DNA of 64,000 bases, from the NCBI RefSeq assembly GCF_050947875.1, contig NC_134569.1, positions 37,494,277-37,558,276 of the forward strand, given 5' to 3'. Below are positions 36,501-46,265 of the stretch, in pieces (the stretch's first letter is position 1; each line of letters opens with the position of its first letter). Below the pieces are notes generated by a model that saw nothing but the letters and a program-made list of their open reading frames with translations, ran no database searches and had not been told where the DNA came from. The translations under genes were made by a program, and so were the position numbers. This DNA comes from Dermacentor variabilis. Its lineage: Eukaryota > Arthropoda > Arachnida > Ixodida > Ixodidae.

Positions 36501-37640
36501 TGAAAATAAGTTCTAAAGCGTAAAACAGTAACGTACAAGCACAGCGGCATACTCGGCGTGCACTTTGGTATTACAATGACTCAACGTATAGCAGCTATAG
36601 CACGGTTTAATTCTAACTGTGATCAACATAAAGCGAAAATTGTTTCCCTCAGCAACACGCCCTTGCATATGTATGGAAGTGTCAGTGGCCCACCATTTCT
36701 TAGTGTTTCTTATAAAAACAAGTGCAAAATTACAGAATAGCTGCGTCCACTGACGCAACTCATTGCGTCAGTGGACGCAGCTATTCTGTAATTTCCTTAT
36801 TTCACAACTGCCTTATTTCACAGGCAGTTGAATATGTGACTGTGTTCGCTTCCGCTAAATCAATGACAGGGAGTTCTACAAATAACGTGGCCAAGCAGCT
36901 TACCCCAAAACTCTGACCGTTTGGGTTCTCTTGTACTCTTTTTGCGGTCATTTGTGAGCACAGTCAATAGCTTTAGGTTCGGTAACTTTATATAGAATTC
37001 AGTAATAAACGCAAACGCACCTTTGCCATTCATTCACTATTCGCAGTCTTACAATTCATCACCACTTACCGACACCCCAACGCGCTTCCGTACGGGAAAG
37101 AACATTTGGGCAGAATTCACGGTTTGTGTTCACCACATTCGTAGCAGCAATTGCCAGGTTATTGTAAAGTTGGACACATCAGACAAGGCGGCTGGCCAAC
37201 GAATAACAGCACTTCCAAAAAAAAAAAAAAACGTCTTCAGCGTCAGATTAGCTACAAATTACGACCCTAGCCGCTGGCGTTCGCGAAATATGCCGCCAAG
37301 ATCCGACTGGAAGCGCGGGCTGTGGACGATGCTTGAGCGCAGACGACCGACGGCCTTCCCTGGAGTGGGCGCCCGTATGTTGCAGAAGGCCGCACAGTGA
37401 CGGCTATTGCGCGAGATCGCAACGTGATAAGCCAGGGAGCCGCGACTGCCATACCTGGTAGGGCTTTTCCCGGCGCAGCGTGGTGAGCAGTATGCCCGGC
37501 AGGACGAAGATGAACACGACGACGAAGATGAGACAAGCGCTGGCCGTGTGCACCAGGGCGCTGTTGATGAACGGGTCGCCGAGGTCTACAACCTGCTGGC
37601 TCGCCCGCTGGCCGACCAGCGTGGTCTCCTCATTCTCCAT
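33551..37640 (-). CDS. Membrane-anchored chitinase-like protein (GH18 fold, catalytic residues lost)
   Basis: Three phase-0 exons, 37640-37455, 36492-36364 and 34588-33551, give 450 residues. Exon 1 encodes a short cytosolic N-terminus and a membrane span (about residues 34-55, ACLIFVVVFIFVLPGILLTT) with Arg-Arg after it. Exon 2 supplies the first GH18 strand (RPLIMCMVNSTSFQRLP). Exon 3 has the rest: NLCSHVVFPLSG, LKILVGVGEY, KLVVSVSLDGASYTL, GVLSFFEICRRL, QWVAYEDQISLMAK, AGMMVWDVSSDDYRGDCG. Where active enzymes have FDGLDLDWE, this protein has FDGLVIHRM (198-206): the first Asp is kept, but the other two Asp and the catalytic Glu become Val, His and Met. It should fold like a chitinase and perhaps bind glycans, but not cut chitin. 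The ATG follows AGC in the first exon. Splice sites are good except the exon 3 acceptor, which follows a retroelement tail. A gene starts head-to-head 959 bp away. Confidence 0.85.
34614..34775 (-). mobile_element. RTE (family A) 3' end inside intron 2 of the GH18-like gene
   Basis: Reverse complement of the family A 3' end: TGACCGGGGTTGTTGGAGAA, GCCTTTGCCCTGCAGTGGG, GTAACCAGGCTGATGATG and a (GAT)n-type tail. Only the last 160 bp or so are present. The tail lies 26 bp from the last splice acceptor of the host gene, on the sense strand. Confidence 0.85.
34870..35665 (+). mobile_element. Older RTE-clade LINE 3' fragment
   Basis: Encodes pieces matching the family A C-terminus: LKMDMQKTNVVFNNLEKEQE (near 35.02 kb) and WADHVMRKAVNRMNIRGTEW, SRGRQKIRWGDENRKFAG (35.42-35.60 kb), then GGCTGATGATGATGACG. 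Several stops break it and similarity to the recent copies is moderate, so it is an old or separate subfamily. It lies antisense in intron 2 of the GH18-like gene. Confidence 0.75.
36727..36794. repeat. Perfect 32-bp inverted repeat with 4-nt loop
   Basis: The left arm 36727-36758 (starting AAATTACAGAATAGCTGCG) is the exact reverse complement of 36763-36794; the loop is CTCA. A transcript would form a 32-bp hairpin. It lies in the first intron of the GH18-like gene. Confidence 0.95.
36798..36830. repeat. Overlapping direct and inverted short repeats
   Basis: CCTTATTTCACA occurs twice in this stretch, and CAACTGCC (36805-36812) pairs with GGCAGTTG (36823-36830). It starts four bases after the 32-bp hairpin. 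Confidence 0.85.
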
Positions 37641-38599
37641 GCTGCGACGGGGCCTAAGCCTCACCAGCACCGCAGCCGGTCACAGCCACCGGTCATCTTG
37701 CGAGCAGCGGGCACCAGAGTGCGCGATGGCGATGACCATGATCGTGGTTCTCGCTCAGACACCCAGCACGGGAGAAGTCGGCTGCGGCAACCAGGCCTGG
37801 CGTGTCGGTCCTGTGCTCTGTTCATGGGCGCGTTCCAGTTCCTGCGGTTAATTAAGCGGCACCAGGGGATCTCCCTGGGACGCGATCTCGCAGTCCCGAA
37901 TCGGTGGCCGCGAACAGTTCTCGTCTCTCACATTTCATTTGTATTTGTATATCTCACGTTTCATTTCACCTGTATTCTTCAAAATTGTGTTTTAAACATC
38001 CCCTATTCCCTTTTACTGCTATCTCGTGTAGCGCGATACGATATGCGACACACTTTCTTTCTTTCTTTCATTATTATTATTGTACTTTTCAATAGTTACT
38101 CTTGCCGGTTGCTTCCCTCGTCTCGGCGTGAAGTAGCAGGCTCGTTTTTGTGAGCATAGGCGCAGACGTCGACTCTTATTTCGACCCATACACAATTTAA
38201 TCCTGCACTGAAGTTTGACTCTCAACGAAATGTTCGTAATTATATAATGGCGCATATCACGTACGACTTCGCGTCAAAGCCAATATTCGTTCAGTCCGTG
38301 TTGCGTTTTCCAATGTTTATTTTGGCTCCCGTAGCTACCGATCTGCGAAAGAGCACTTGTCGAATAAAATTCTCAAAGAAAAATAAATTGGGATAAACGT
38401 GCGGAAACATGCTTCCTATTTTTCTTTTTCCTCCTATACATGCAGCTTGCTTCGTGGCCAGACTGCCGTTGAGGGTATACGTGCAATATTATTGGGGACA
38501 CGAAGAAGAAGAAGCACCGCTGCAGGCTGGAGGGCGTCGGCGAGACAACGAGCTTCAGGCGAGGCGTACCGACGTCCACCGTGATCGCCAAGCGCCGTG
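37641..38599. promoter_or_regulatory. Shared upstream region of two divergent genes
   Basis: 959 bp between the start codons of the GH18-like gene (minus) and the mucin-like membrane protein gene (plus). Both promoters should lie here. I see no clear TATA box at a fitting distance for either. A TTTC run is near 38057-38068 and a GAAGAA run near 38504-38514. Confidence 0.45.
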
Positions 38600-39147
38600 A
38601 TGCGCAAGGGCCAGACTCCGGCGGCGTCGGCCAGGCCATCGGTGCAGGGCGGCCGCGGCACGCCTTCGCCGTTGTTTACTGCCAACGCCTTGAACGACTC
38701 CCACGAGGAGCGACCGAGCATCCTCAGCCTGTGGTTCGTCGTCGTCCTCACTGGCTTGCTCATCGGGTCACTCGTCACGGCGCTATATTTCGGTGGGCCA
38801 TCGACGCCATATTGTACCGCCGCGTAGCAGCTCGCACGGGCGCGATCGTAATGCCGCGTCTCCCCGTCGAAAACACCAATTGATGGCTAATGACGTCGAG
38901 TGTGTTCAAGGAAGAGAAAAACTTGCGCAGGAAGGATCACAACTAAGGAGCTCCGTTTTCTGATAACTAAAGACAAAGCTAACCACCGCTCGTATTTGTT
39001 GACTAGAACACATATATTACACTGCATAGTATATATATAGTAGAAACGAAGGGGCACTCTTACGAAAATTGCATGTTTAATTTCGTAAGTGTGCCCCTTA
39101 ATTTCTTCAACTACTTATGCACCGGACCTACAGAACTTCTCATTGTG

Positions 39148-39184
<37 letters not shown>

Positions 39185-41592
39185 CACACACCCAGTAACT
39201 ATGTGTACAGCGCCGTTCCCGGAGTCCAGTCGGGCTCCGGGAACAATTTTTCAGGATGGTCTACAATTTTCTCATTGACACTTTTGCTGGGAATTTAATA
39301 TTTTAGAAGTTGATCAACGAATAATAACAATTGTTAGGCGGAATATTAATATAGTCTGACTTGCTCCAAGCATGGCAAGCAACATTACCTTGCTTCTACC
39401 CAGCTACGTGGAACACGCGTGTCTTTAAATTTTGAGCACGAGGTCGCTGGATCAAATCCCGGCTATGGCGGCCGCATTTCGATGGGGGCGAAATGCGAAA
39501 ACACCCGTGTGCTTAGATTTAGGTGCACGCTAAAGAACCCCAGGTGGTCGAAATTTCAGGAGTCCTCCACTACGGCGTGCATCATAATCAGAAAGTGATT
39601 TTGGCACGTAAAACCCCATAATTTTTTTTTTGTCTTTAAATTTTGGAACAAGTTACGTGTAACACGTGGTATAGGAAGTATGCACGGTACCTTGGATAAC
39701 ATTAACAAATATTAACAACTTAACTGTGAGCTTTAATGTCGCGGAACTGCACAGTGGGTTGAGTTATTACCCGTAAAGTTAAAATCTTGAAAGCGGCTTT
39801 AGCGTTTCCTAACAACATGACTTTACGACATTTTTTTTTAATCCTTCGCAAGACTAAAGAAAATCACAAGTCTGGCGTTTTACATGCCAAAGTACGGTCT
39901 GATTATGAGGCACGCCGTAGTGAGAAACTCCCGATTAATTTTGACCACCTGGGATCCTTTATGTGCACCAAATGCACGAACAACGGGCGCTTTTGCATTT
40001 TACCCCGATCGAAATGCGGCTGCCGCGGCCGGGACTCGATCCCGCGCACTCGGGCTTGGTATACAGCGCAATGCGAAAGCCACTATGGCACCACAGCGGA
40101 TCCTTCCCGAGACTGACGCTGTACGTCCCAACGTCTAATGTAATCATCTTTCCAAAGTGTACTTTAAACGACAGGTGCATGTGGGTGGCTAGATTAATTT
40201 GCTGAAAGCCGCTATAGCTTCCTCAAAACAAGTCGAAATACGGGGCGCGGTTTGCTTCCGAATAGGTTATATTAATGAAATATCTTGAAGATCTTTTCGG
40301 ACAAGATATATACATATATAATCATATGCTTAGAAATACGGTTCACTTAATTGCTTCAAAATGGTGCTAATTAAATGGCTCCTGGTTTCCGAAACGAGTC
40401 CTGCGTACTAATTATGTAATTCCGAGCCACGCGAAAGTTCTGGAATAGCTTGCGCAGTGGCTCACTTAGGGCAAAATTGCGATACTGCCATTTTTATCCG
40501 CAAAAATGCACAAGGAAACGCGCGAAAATCCGCGACAACGGACCGAATAGTTTACCAGCGACATTGCGAGAACAAGCTCCGGTCCGCTTTAATGTACGCA
40601 AAGCTGCGGTCACTCTTCTCATACCCATATTTGTTACTTGCCTTTCCGCAGCGTACGCGCTCGAAGTCGAACGTCGGCCGCCGTCCGCGACTGCGGCGCC
40701 ACCGGTAAACGAGTCATCGATTCCGCAAGCAGTCAACCTGACGGTCGCAGGTCTGCCTACCGCCGCCACTACCGTCAATGCCAAAGCCGCAAGAAAAGCC
40801 ACAGGTCACCTGCCACGGGGCGCCTCCGGTGGCACGTCTAGGAGGGCGAAAAAACGTGGCCGACGCAAGAAGACCTCAACGTCACCTTACACGTCGTCGT
40901 CATCGTCGTTCAAGGGTCCAGAAGGCGCGACGACTGCCACAGAGATGGGACGTGGCAGGATCGGCACTGGCGGCGGACGGCCAGCGCTCGATACCACGAA
41001 AGCGAACGCGAGGGCCGGGACTGTCTCCAACGCATCGCGCTCCACGCTGGAGACATCCTCCGTTAGCCTAACCGCCCGGAGGGATGCAGCAGGGATGCAC
41101 CAGTCGCGCAGTCCCGAAAGGACGACGACGACGAGGCTAGACGAGGTGGCCAACAACATAACCTTGGACGCCACGGCCACCACCTTACCTGCAGCTGCCG
41201 CTTCTACACCGATAGCGCCGCTCGTGGAGCGGACAGGAGGGTATCGCGAAGACGCTGCGTTCGACGTGGGTGAGGCGAACAGTACGACTCGTTCGGGCAT
41301 GATTGACGAGGTCACTGCGCCAGCTGGATTCGTAGAGGAGACAGGCATGGCGAGATATGGCGGCAACGAAACGAAGGCAGCGGTGCCGACGCCGCGGCTC
41401 GCGGAGTGGACGGAACTTCGCCGGCACGCTGCAGTCGGCAGCGATTCGACCGACGCCTCGGGGTCGGAACCGGACGACGAGTCCACCGAGGGAGCCGCTG
41501 GTCTTGACGAGGAGACAGGCACGACGCTGCAAGAGGGCAGCGCCGAGACGGAGGCGACGGAGAACCGGACGCTTTCCGCCTGGACCAACTAA
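38600..41592 (+). CDS. Single-pass membrane protein with mucin-like ectodomain (two-exon model)
   Basis: Exon 1 (38600-38792) encodes about 64 residues, a polar N-terminus and a membrane span (about 42-62, LWFVVVLTGLLIGSLVTALYF), ending at a G|GTGGGC donor. Exon 2 (40652-41592) follows the acceptor TTACTTGCCTTTCCGCAG; the phases match (one base plus two), giving 377 residues. The second exon is rich in Thr, Ala, Ser, Arg and Glu, with possible N-glycosylation sites such as NESS, NLTV, NITL and NRTL, a basic stretch (RAKKRGRRKKTS) and an acidic C-terminus. It has no Cys after the span and no known domain. The lay-out suggests a type II membrane mucin-like protein. Alternative: the second frame is also open upstream to 40450, where VTLLIPIFVTCLSAAYAL could serve as the anchor, making it a one-exon gene. 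I do not recognise the family. Confidence 0.55.
39049..39099. repeat. Near-perfect 19-bp hairpin
   Basis: The arm 39049-39067 (AAGGGGCACTCTTACGAAA) pairs with 39081-39099 with one mismatch around a 13-nt loop. It lies in the intron of the mucin-like gene model, beside short TA runs, and could be a small foldback element. Confidence 0.85.
39435..39631 (+). repeat. 5'-truncated Ruka-type SINE with target duplication
   Basis: Starts inside the tRNA head (AGCACGAGGTCGCTGG), has the junction GGCGGCCGCATTTCGATGGG, GCTAAAGAACCCCAGGTGG and CGTAAAACCCC, then a T-run. GTCTTTAAATTTTG flanks it on both sides (39421-39434 and 39632-39645), a 14-bp target-site duplication. It is in the intron of the mucin-like gene model, in sense orientation. 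Confidence 0.9.
39858..40102 (-). repeat. Ruka-type tick SINE, inverted
   Basis: Full-length copy in reverse: the head CGCTGTGGTGCCATAGTGGC, GGGATCGAGTCCCGGCC, GCATTTCGATCGGGG, then GTGCACATAAAGGATCCCAG and TGGCATGTAAAACGCC. It forms an inverted pair with the SINE at 39435-39631. Confidence 0.85.
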
Positions 41593-41796
41593 TCGTTTAC
41601 GGATTTGCCAAGCGAACATTAGAAATGTTGTATAATCAGGTATTTGAAGGTATGTGGCGGAAGGGGGCGGGGACATATATACTTGTTTCACCGCTATTTA
41701 CAGTAATCACTTTTTTTTCGCACTAATTAATGATTCGTAGATCTATAACGTCGTAACCGCGTAATAAGTTTGTTCATGACATGAACAAAAGTTCAC

Positions 41797-41802
41797 AATA
41801 AA
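41797..41802 (+). terminator. Polyadenylation signal of the mucin-like gene
   Basis: AATAAA, 205 bp after the stop codon of the mucin-like membrane protein. Confidence 0.5.
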
Positions 41803-42794
41803 GCTCACTCCTAGGATGTCCAACTACGACAACGAAACTCGGTTACCCGGAAAGCTCCTCCGTAAAAACGGAATTCGGCATCGGCGATATACAGTTTATG
41901 AACACGAAACCCGATATCCTAAACGTATTGATGCCTCTACAGATGCCCTAAGTCAGTTTTTAATACTGAGTCGCAAGATATAAAATCTCTGCGTACCAAG
42001 GCCCGCTCTTGAACTCGGTGGCAAAGCTGCTTCGGCAGTCGCTCTTCAGACTACGCATTAAAGTGAGCATTAAATGCGAGAGTTTGAGTGCAATACTTTT
42101 TTTTCCCTCGCGTTCAGTGCTCGAGGCTAGGTTATTTCACCCATTCATACGCAGTGGTCTACATCGTCGCCCGTGTCACCGCAGGAATTTCCAATTCTTT
42201 AGAGAGCCTTCACACGTACGCCTACGCAGCAGCACTTGAACGTGTGCGTGTGTACACGGCGGTACGCCTCATGGTTTGATGTCCCCATTCAAAGTTGTGC
42301 CAAAGCAGCAAAACCGGTGCCAACATCAATTTTTTTCCCGTGCAGCTAGTCACAGGTCACGGAAACTACGCAATTTCTGAATTCGTTCGATGCCGCGCTG
42401 AAATCGCAGTGCGCGCATGTTTTGCGACGGAGTGGTGTAAGAAGTATTATATGTATTTCGTACTTCCGGCGCTCGATCCTCGAAGGAGTCCGAAAAAACT
42501 CAAATGCGTTGTCAAAGCTGGCTTCTCCGCAGCAGAACATATCGTGGGGTGGAGCCCGCCTCTCCTTATGTTGGTGTGCTTGTAAACGCGAGAACGATAC
42601 CATGGCGACGGCGCTACGTATGCCACGCGCACCGGCACTGCTAGCGGCAAGGTGCTGATGCACTTTGCCACTGGAATTATTATGCGAATGGAAATATGAG
42701 ACGTAGCAATCCGAAAGGCCCGTCGAAGGTGAGCAAGGACAGTCGGGGGGGGGGGGGGGGGGGAGTAGATCGAGAGCTACATCTACAGGGTGTG
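41803..42794. other. Gene-free spacer
   Basis: No gene is recognised. A G-run of about 17 lies near 42746-42763. Confidence 0.4.
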
Positions 42795-42995
42795 TGAGAG
42801 GGATATATATATAGAGAGAGAGAGAAAGAGAGAAAGAGAGAGAGAGAGAGAATGATAAATGAAAGGCAGGGAGGTTAACCAAGGCTGAGCTCGGTTGGCT
42901 ACCCTACGCTGGGGAAGGGAAAAGGGGGACGGAAAGATTAGAAGGGATAGTTCCTTGTGGATAACGCCGGTGTGGTAACAGTTTTCTGCTTTATA
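42795..42995 (+). repeat. Dispersed (GA)n-linked repeat, family D, copy 2
   Basis: (GA)n at about 42812-42851, then AATGATAAATGAAAGGCAGG, GAGGTTAACCAAGGCTGAGC and GGTTGGCTACCCTACGCTGG. It shares its core with the repeat at 10.53-10.66 kb. Confidence 0.6.
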
Positions 42996-43600
42996 TCACT
43001 GACGGTCACTCACTCGGTATCACAGATGAGTCAATCCGGTAGCTTTCAAAAACCGCAGCAGCGCTTTTGTGGTCTTCTGTAGCTGCGATATGCGAGGCCA
43101 TGGTCCCAAGATCTTGCTCAAGCTGACCATGTACAGCGGTTTCTTCTGTAGTGGTTGGTGCCTGACAAACTACAGCGGAAGCCAAGAGCTAACGAAACAA
43201 AAAGATGACAACGCACTGGCAATTAACAGCGCTACGTTGAAAAAGAAATATCGACATCGACAAACCTTACCTGTGTGCTGCAGTTAGGTGTCGGAGGCGC
43301 TCGAAGGGGAAGCGTTGCGGCAGAGAGCCCGAATTTTCTAAAGGAATAAATTTTTAAAGGAATTTCTAAGGAATTTCTAAAGGAATTTTCTAAAGGAATA
43401 AAGTTGGTTTCCTTCCTTCCTTCTAAAGAATATTGTCAGCCATTCTACTGCACAAAAAGCAGTGCGAAAAAAAGGGGGGGGAGGCGGCTCCAATCCACGC
43501 TGTGAAAGTGGTTGCACACGACAAATGCATTGGGGGTAGAGGTATACAGCTTCGCTGTAAAGTTCATTCTAAACTTCGACAGCAGTTAAGTGTTACAAAC
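42996..43600. other. Gene-free spacer with local AT repeats
   Basis: Between 43336 and 43405 the words AAAGGAATAAA and AAGGAATTTCT recur, giving a short irregular tandem array. No gene is seen. Confidence 0.45.
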
Positions 43601-43639
43601 AGCATTTGCTCCGGCCGTTCCGTTACATAGCAGCGTACA

Positions 43640-43912
43640 GGTACGTGGTCATGCCACCATCACTGTCATCATTTTCCCATCTAAATTACTGTGGCTTAGT
43701 GTGGGCGACTACAGGAAAGACAAATATTAAAATCCTTTCTTTGCAAAAGAAAATGATTCGGCACATTGACAACATGGGTTATCTGGAGACAACGCGGCCA
43801 GCGTTCTTAAAGCATAAAATTATAAAATACAATATTTCTACACGTTTCGCCTTCTAAATTCATTTTATTTCTCAAATACTGCCTTCAAAAATTTCCTAGT
43901 GTCTACTGCATC
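43640..43912 (+). mobile_element. CR1/L2-like LINE C-terminal fragment, left part
   Basis: Encodes SHLNYCGLVWATTGKTN, ILSLQKKMIRHIDNMGY and FLKHKIIKY, the conserved C-terminal segment after the RT of CR1/L2-type LINEs. It is cut at 43912 by insertion of an RTE element. Confidence 0.75.
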
Positions 43913-44829
43913 GGCAGGGAGATACGATCTCTCCAATGATATTCACAGTGTGTTTACAGGAGGTATTAAGAGACCTGGATTGGGAAGAATTGGGGATAAA
44001 AGTTAATGGAGAATACCTTAGTAACTTGCGATTCGCTGATGATATTGCCTTGCTTAGTAACTCAGGGGACCAATTGCAATGCATGCTCACTGACCTGGAG
44101 AGGCAAAGCAGAAGAGTGGGTCTAAAAATTAATCTGCAGAAAACTAAAGTAGTGTTTAACAGTCTCGGAAGAGAACAGCAATATACAATAGGTAGCGAGG
44201 CACTGGAAGTGGTAAGGGAATACATCTACTTAGGGCAGGTAGTGACGGCGGATCCGGATCATGAGACGGAAATAATCAGAAGAATAAGAATGGGCTGGGG
44301 TGCGTTTGGCAGGCATTCTCAGATCATGAACAGCAGGTTGCCATTATCCCTCAGGAGAAAAGTATATAATAGCTGTGTCTTACCAGCACTCACCTACGGG
44401 GCAGAAACCTGGAGGCTTACGAAAAGGGTTCTACTCAAATTGAGGACGACGCAACGAGCTATGGAAAGAAGAATGATAGGTGTAACGTTAAGGGATAAGA
44501 AAAGAGCAGATTGGGTGAGGGAACAAACGCGAGTTAATGACATCTTATTTGAAATCAAGAAAAAGAAATGGTAGGGGGGGGAGGGGGGGCATGGGCAGGA
44601 CATGTAATGAGGAGGGAAGATAACCGATGGTCATTAAGGGTTACGGAGTGGATTCCAAGGGAAGGAAAGCGTAGCAGGGGGCGGCAGAAAGTTAGGTGGG
44701 CGGATGAGATTAAGAAGTTTGCAAGAACGACATGGCCACAATTAGTACATGACCGGGGTTGTTGGAGAAGTATGGGAGAGGCCTTTGCCCTGCAGTGGGC
44801 GTAACCAGGCTGATGATGATGATGATGAT
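43913..44829 (+). mobile_element. RTE-clade LINE (family A), 5'-truncated, copy 2
   Basis: Begins inside the RT at the GDTISPMIF motif and runs to the (GAT)n tail. The frame 43936-44574 is open through LRFADDIALLS and RRVGLKINLQKTKVVF. It stops at 44574 where a G-rich insertion (about 44572-44589) breaks it, and continues in another frame (44568-44804) with WSLRVTEWIPREGKRSRGR. TGCATC flanks the insertion (43907-43912 and 44830-44835). It is about 97% like the element at 3.4-6.6 kb by eye. Confidence 0.88.
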
Positions 44830-45455
44830 TGCATCTTTGGCACCAAAATTCAATTCCTCCAATACAAGAAATAGTGATACATGGTATGTTCCGTGGTTTC
44901 GTAATAAATATAGCCTACAGTCATTAAAACATAATCTACCACATATTTTAAAGAAATGTAAAGGTACATATACCTCTTCATCGAAGGAACTGCGAATGCA
45001 TTGTGTAAACATGTGATCAGTGATTGTTTATCGTTATTTCAGATACAACTGTACGTGTTACTGATTTTGTGACCCATACACATGTATTTCTATCTTCTGG
45101 TGTATCGAATGTTTTTTTTTTTTTCATTTTTTAGTCTGTATTATCTAGTCTCTATATCAGAGCGAATTGTATTAGTTTCGTTAGTAACACTTACACACAT
45201 ACTTCCATTTTTCTGATGTATCAAATATGTTTTTTCTCTTAGTCTTTATATTATTTTCGGTCTTGTTATTGTGGATTTATGTAATTAATTTATTCTGAGT
45301 GTCTAACAATGTTACGATTTTGATGAAACCACCATGTATGCCTTCGGCCATCTTCGGCCACCATCGGCCTAGTCAAGCTGTTTTCCAACAGCTTTTAGCC
45401 CTTGGTATCCACCAGAACACTTGTAATTCTGGAAATAAATTGAATTGAATTGAAT
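44830..45455 (+). mobile_element. CR1/L2-like LINE, right part and 3' end
   Basis: Resumes with NSSNTRNSDTWYVPWFRNKY and LPHILKKCKGTY, the last conserved block of CR1-like ORF2, then a stop at 45016. An AT-rich 3' UTR ends in AATAAA and a short (ATTGA)n tail near 45437-45455, typical for this LINE group. Confidence 0.75.
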
Positions 45456-46130
45456 CTTAGTTGTATTCGGCAAATTTTCCTGTTGCAGGAGTTTTGTATT
45501 AAGCTGCGGGTTTCTGTTGAGCTGTCCGTCTGTCTGCCTGGGGAGGGGAGTCGGCGATGCAACTGCAGAGGTAAAAGTCAGAGCAGTAGGAATCGCACGG
45601 CTTGCTGAACTTTATTATTTTAATTTCGCAGGATTGTTGAAACTGGATACCCGCAAAGCTCAGCTTAACGGAAACGCATCATTTAAGTGAACGCACTTCC
45701 TAACCTTTGTTATCTGGCACCTTGGCACTCAAATTAATTCTCAAAGACCTTACAAATTGATTTTCAGGAACAATGAAAGAATAGTACTAACTAGTATAAG
45801 CGATAGGTCCGAAATTCTTTAATAGCTTCCCTCACAAAAGTATGCTGCGTCTGCCAGTCGTCCCTCCACGCTCCGGGGAAAGTTTCGTTACTGATCTCAT
45901 GTGCGCTAACAGCAGACGCTCCATTGTTCAATACCGACGAACACATTGATATGACGCTGCACAGGCTCGAACCGCCGACATCGACAACTGTGGGAACCAA
46001 TGCAACTTATGGCAGTGTCACGTGTACCGGAAAAAGGCTTATCCTGACATCAGTTTATGTCCAAGGACAACTTCGCCATCATCTCGCAAGAGCTCGTACA
46101 GTAATGGCGCGTCTCATCCGAAGAGATGTT
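45456..46130. other. Gene-free spacer
   Basis: No exon is recognised. A plus-strand frame at 45924-46292 overlaps the dispersed repeat that follows and is not supported as a gene. Confidence 0.4.
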
Positions 46131-46139
46131 CTTTGGGCA

Positions 46140-46265
46140 GCGATTAAGCAGCGATGCCTTCCGCTCGATTCTGCGTCGCTCTTATCTACCATTCACGACC
46201 GGCTGATCTCATTGATAACGAGGGCGGAGAATCGCTCTGACCATTCACGAACCGCAAAATGTTCA
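46140..46265 (+). repeat. Dispersed repeat, family C, copy 1
   Basis: CAGCGATGCCTTCCGCTCGA, CATTCACGACCGGCTGATC, CATTGATAACGAGGGCGGAG and TCTGACCATTCACGAACCGC match 52.67-52.79 kb in order with scattered substitutions. Confidence 0.65.

Noticed and set aside
40887..41588. 233-residue antisense frame opposite the mucin-like exon
   Set aside because: Ser/Val/Ala-rich mirror of the plus frame, with no splice or domain support. The plus frame is favoured by the phase-matched upstream exon, but this is not certain.
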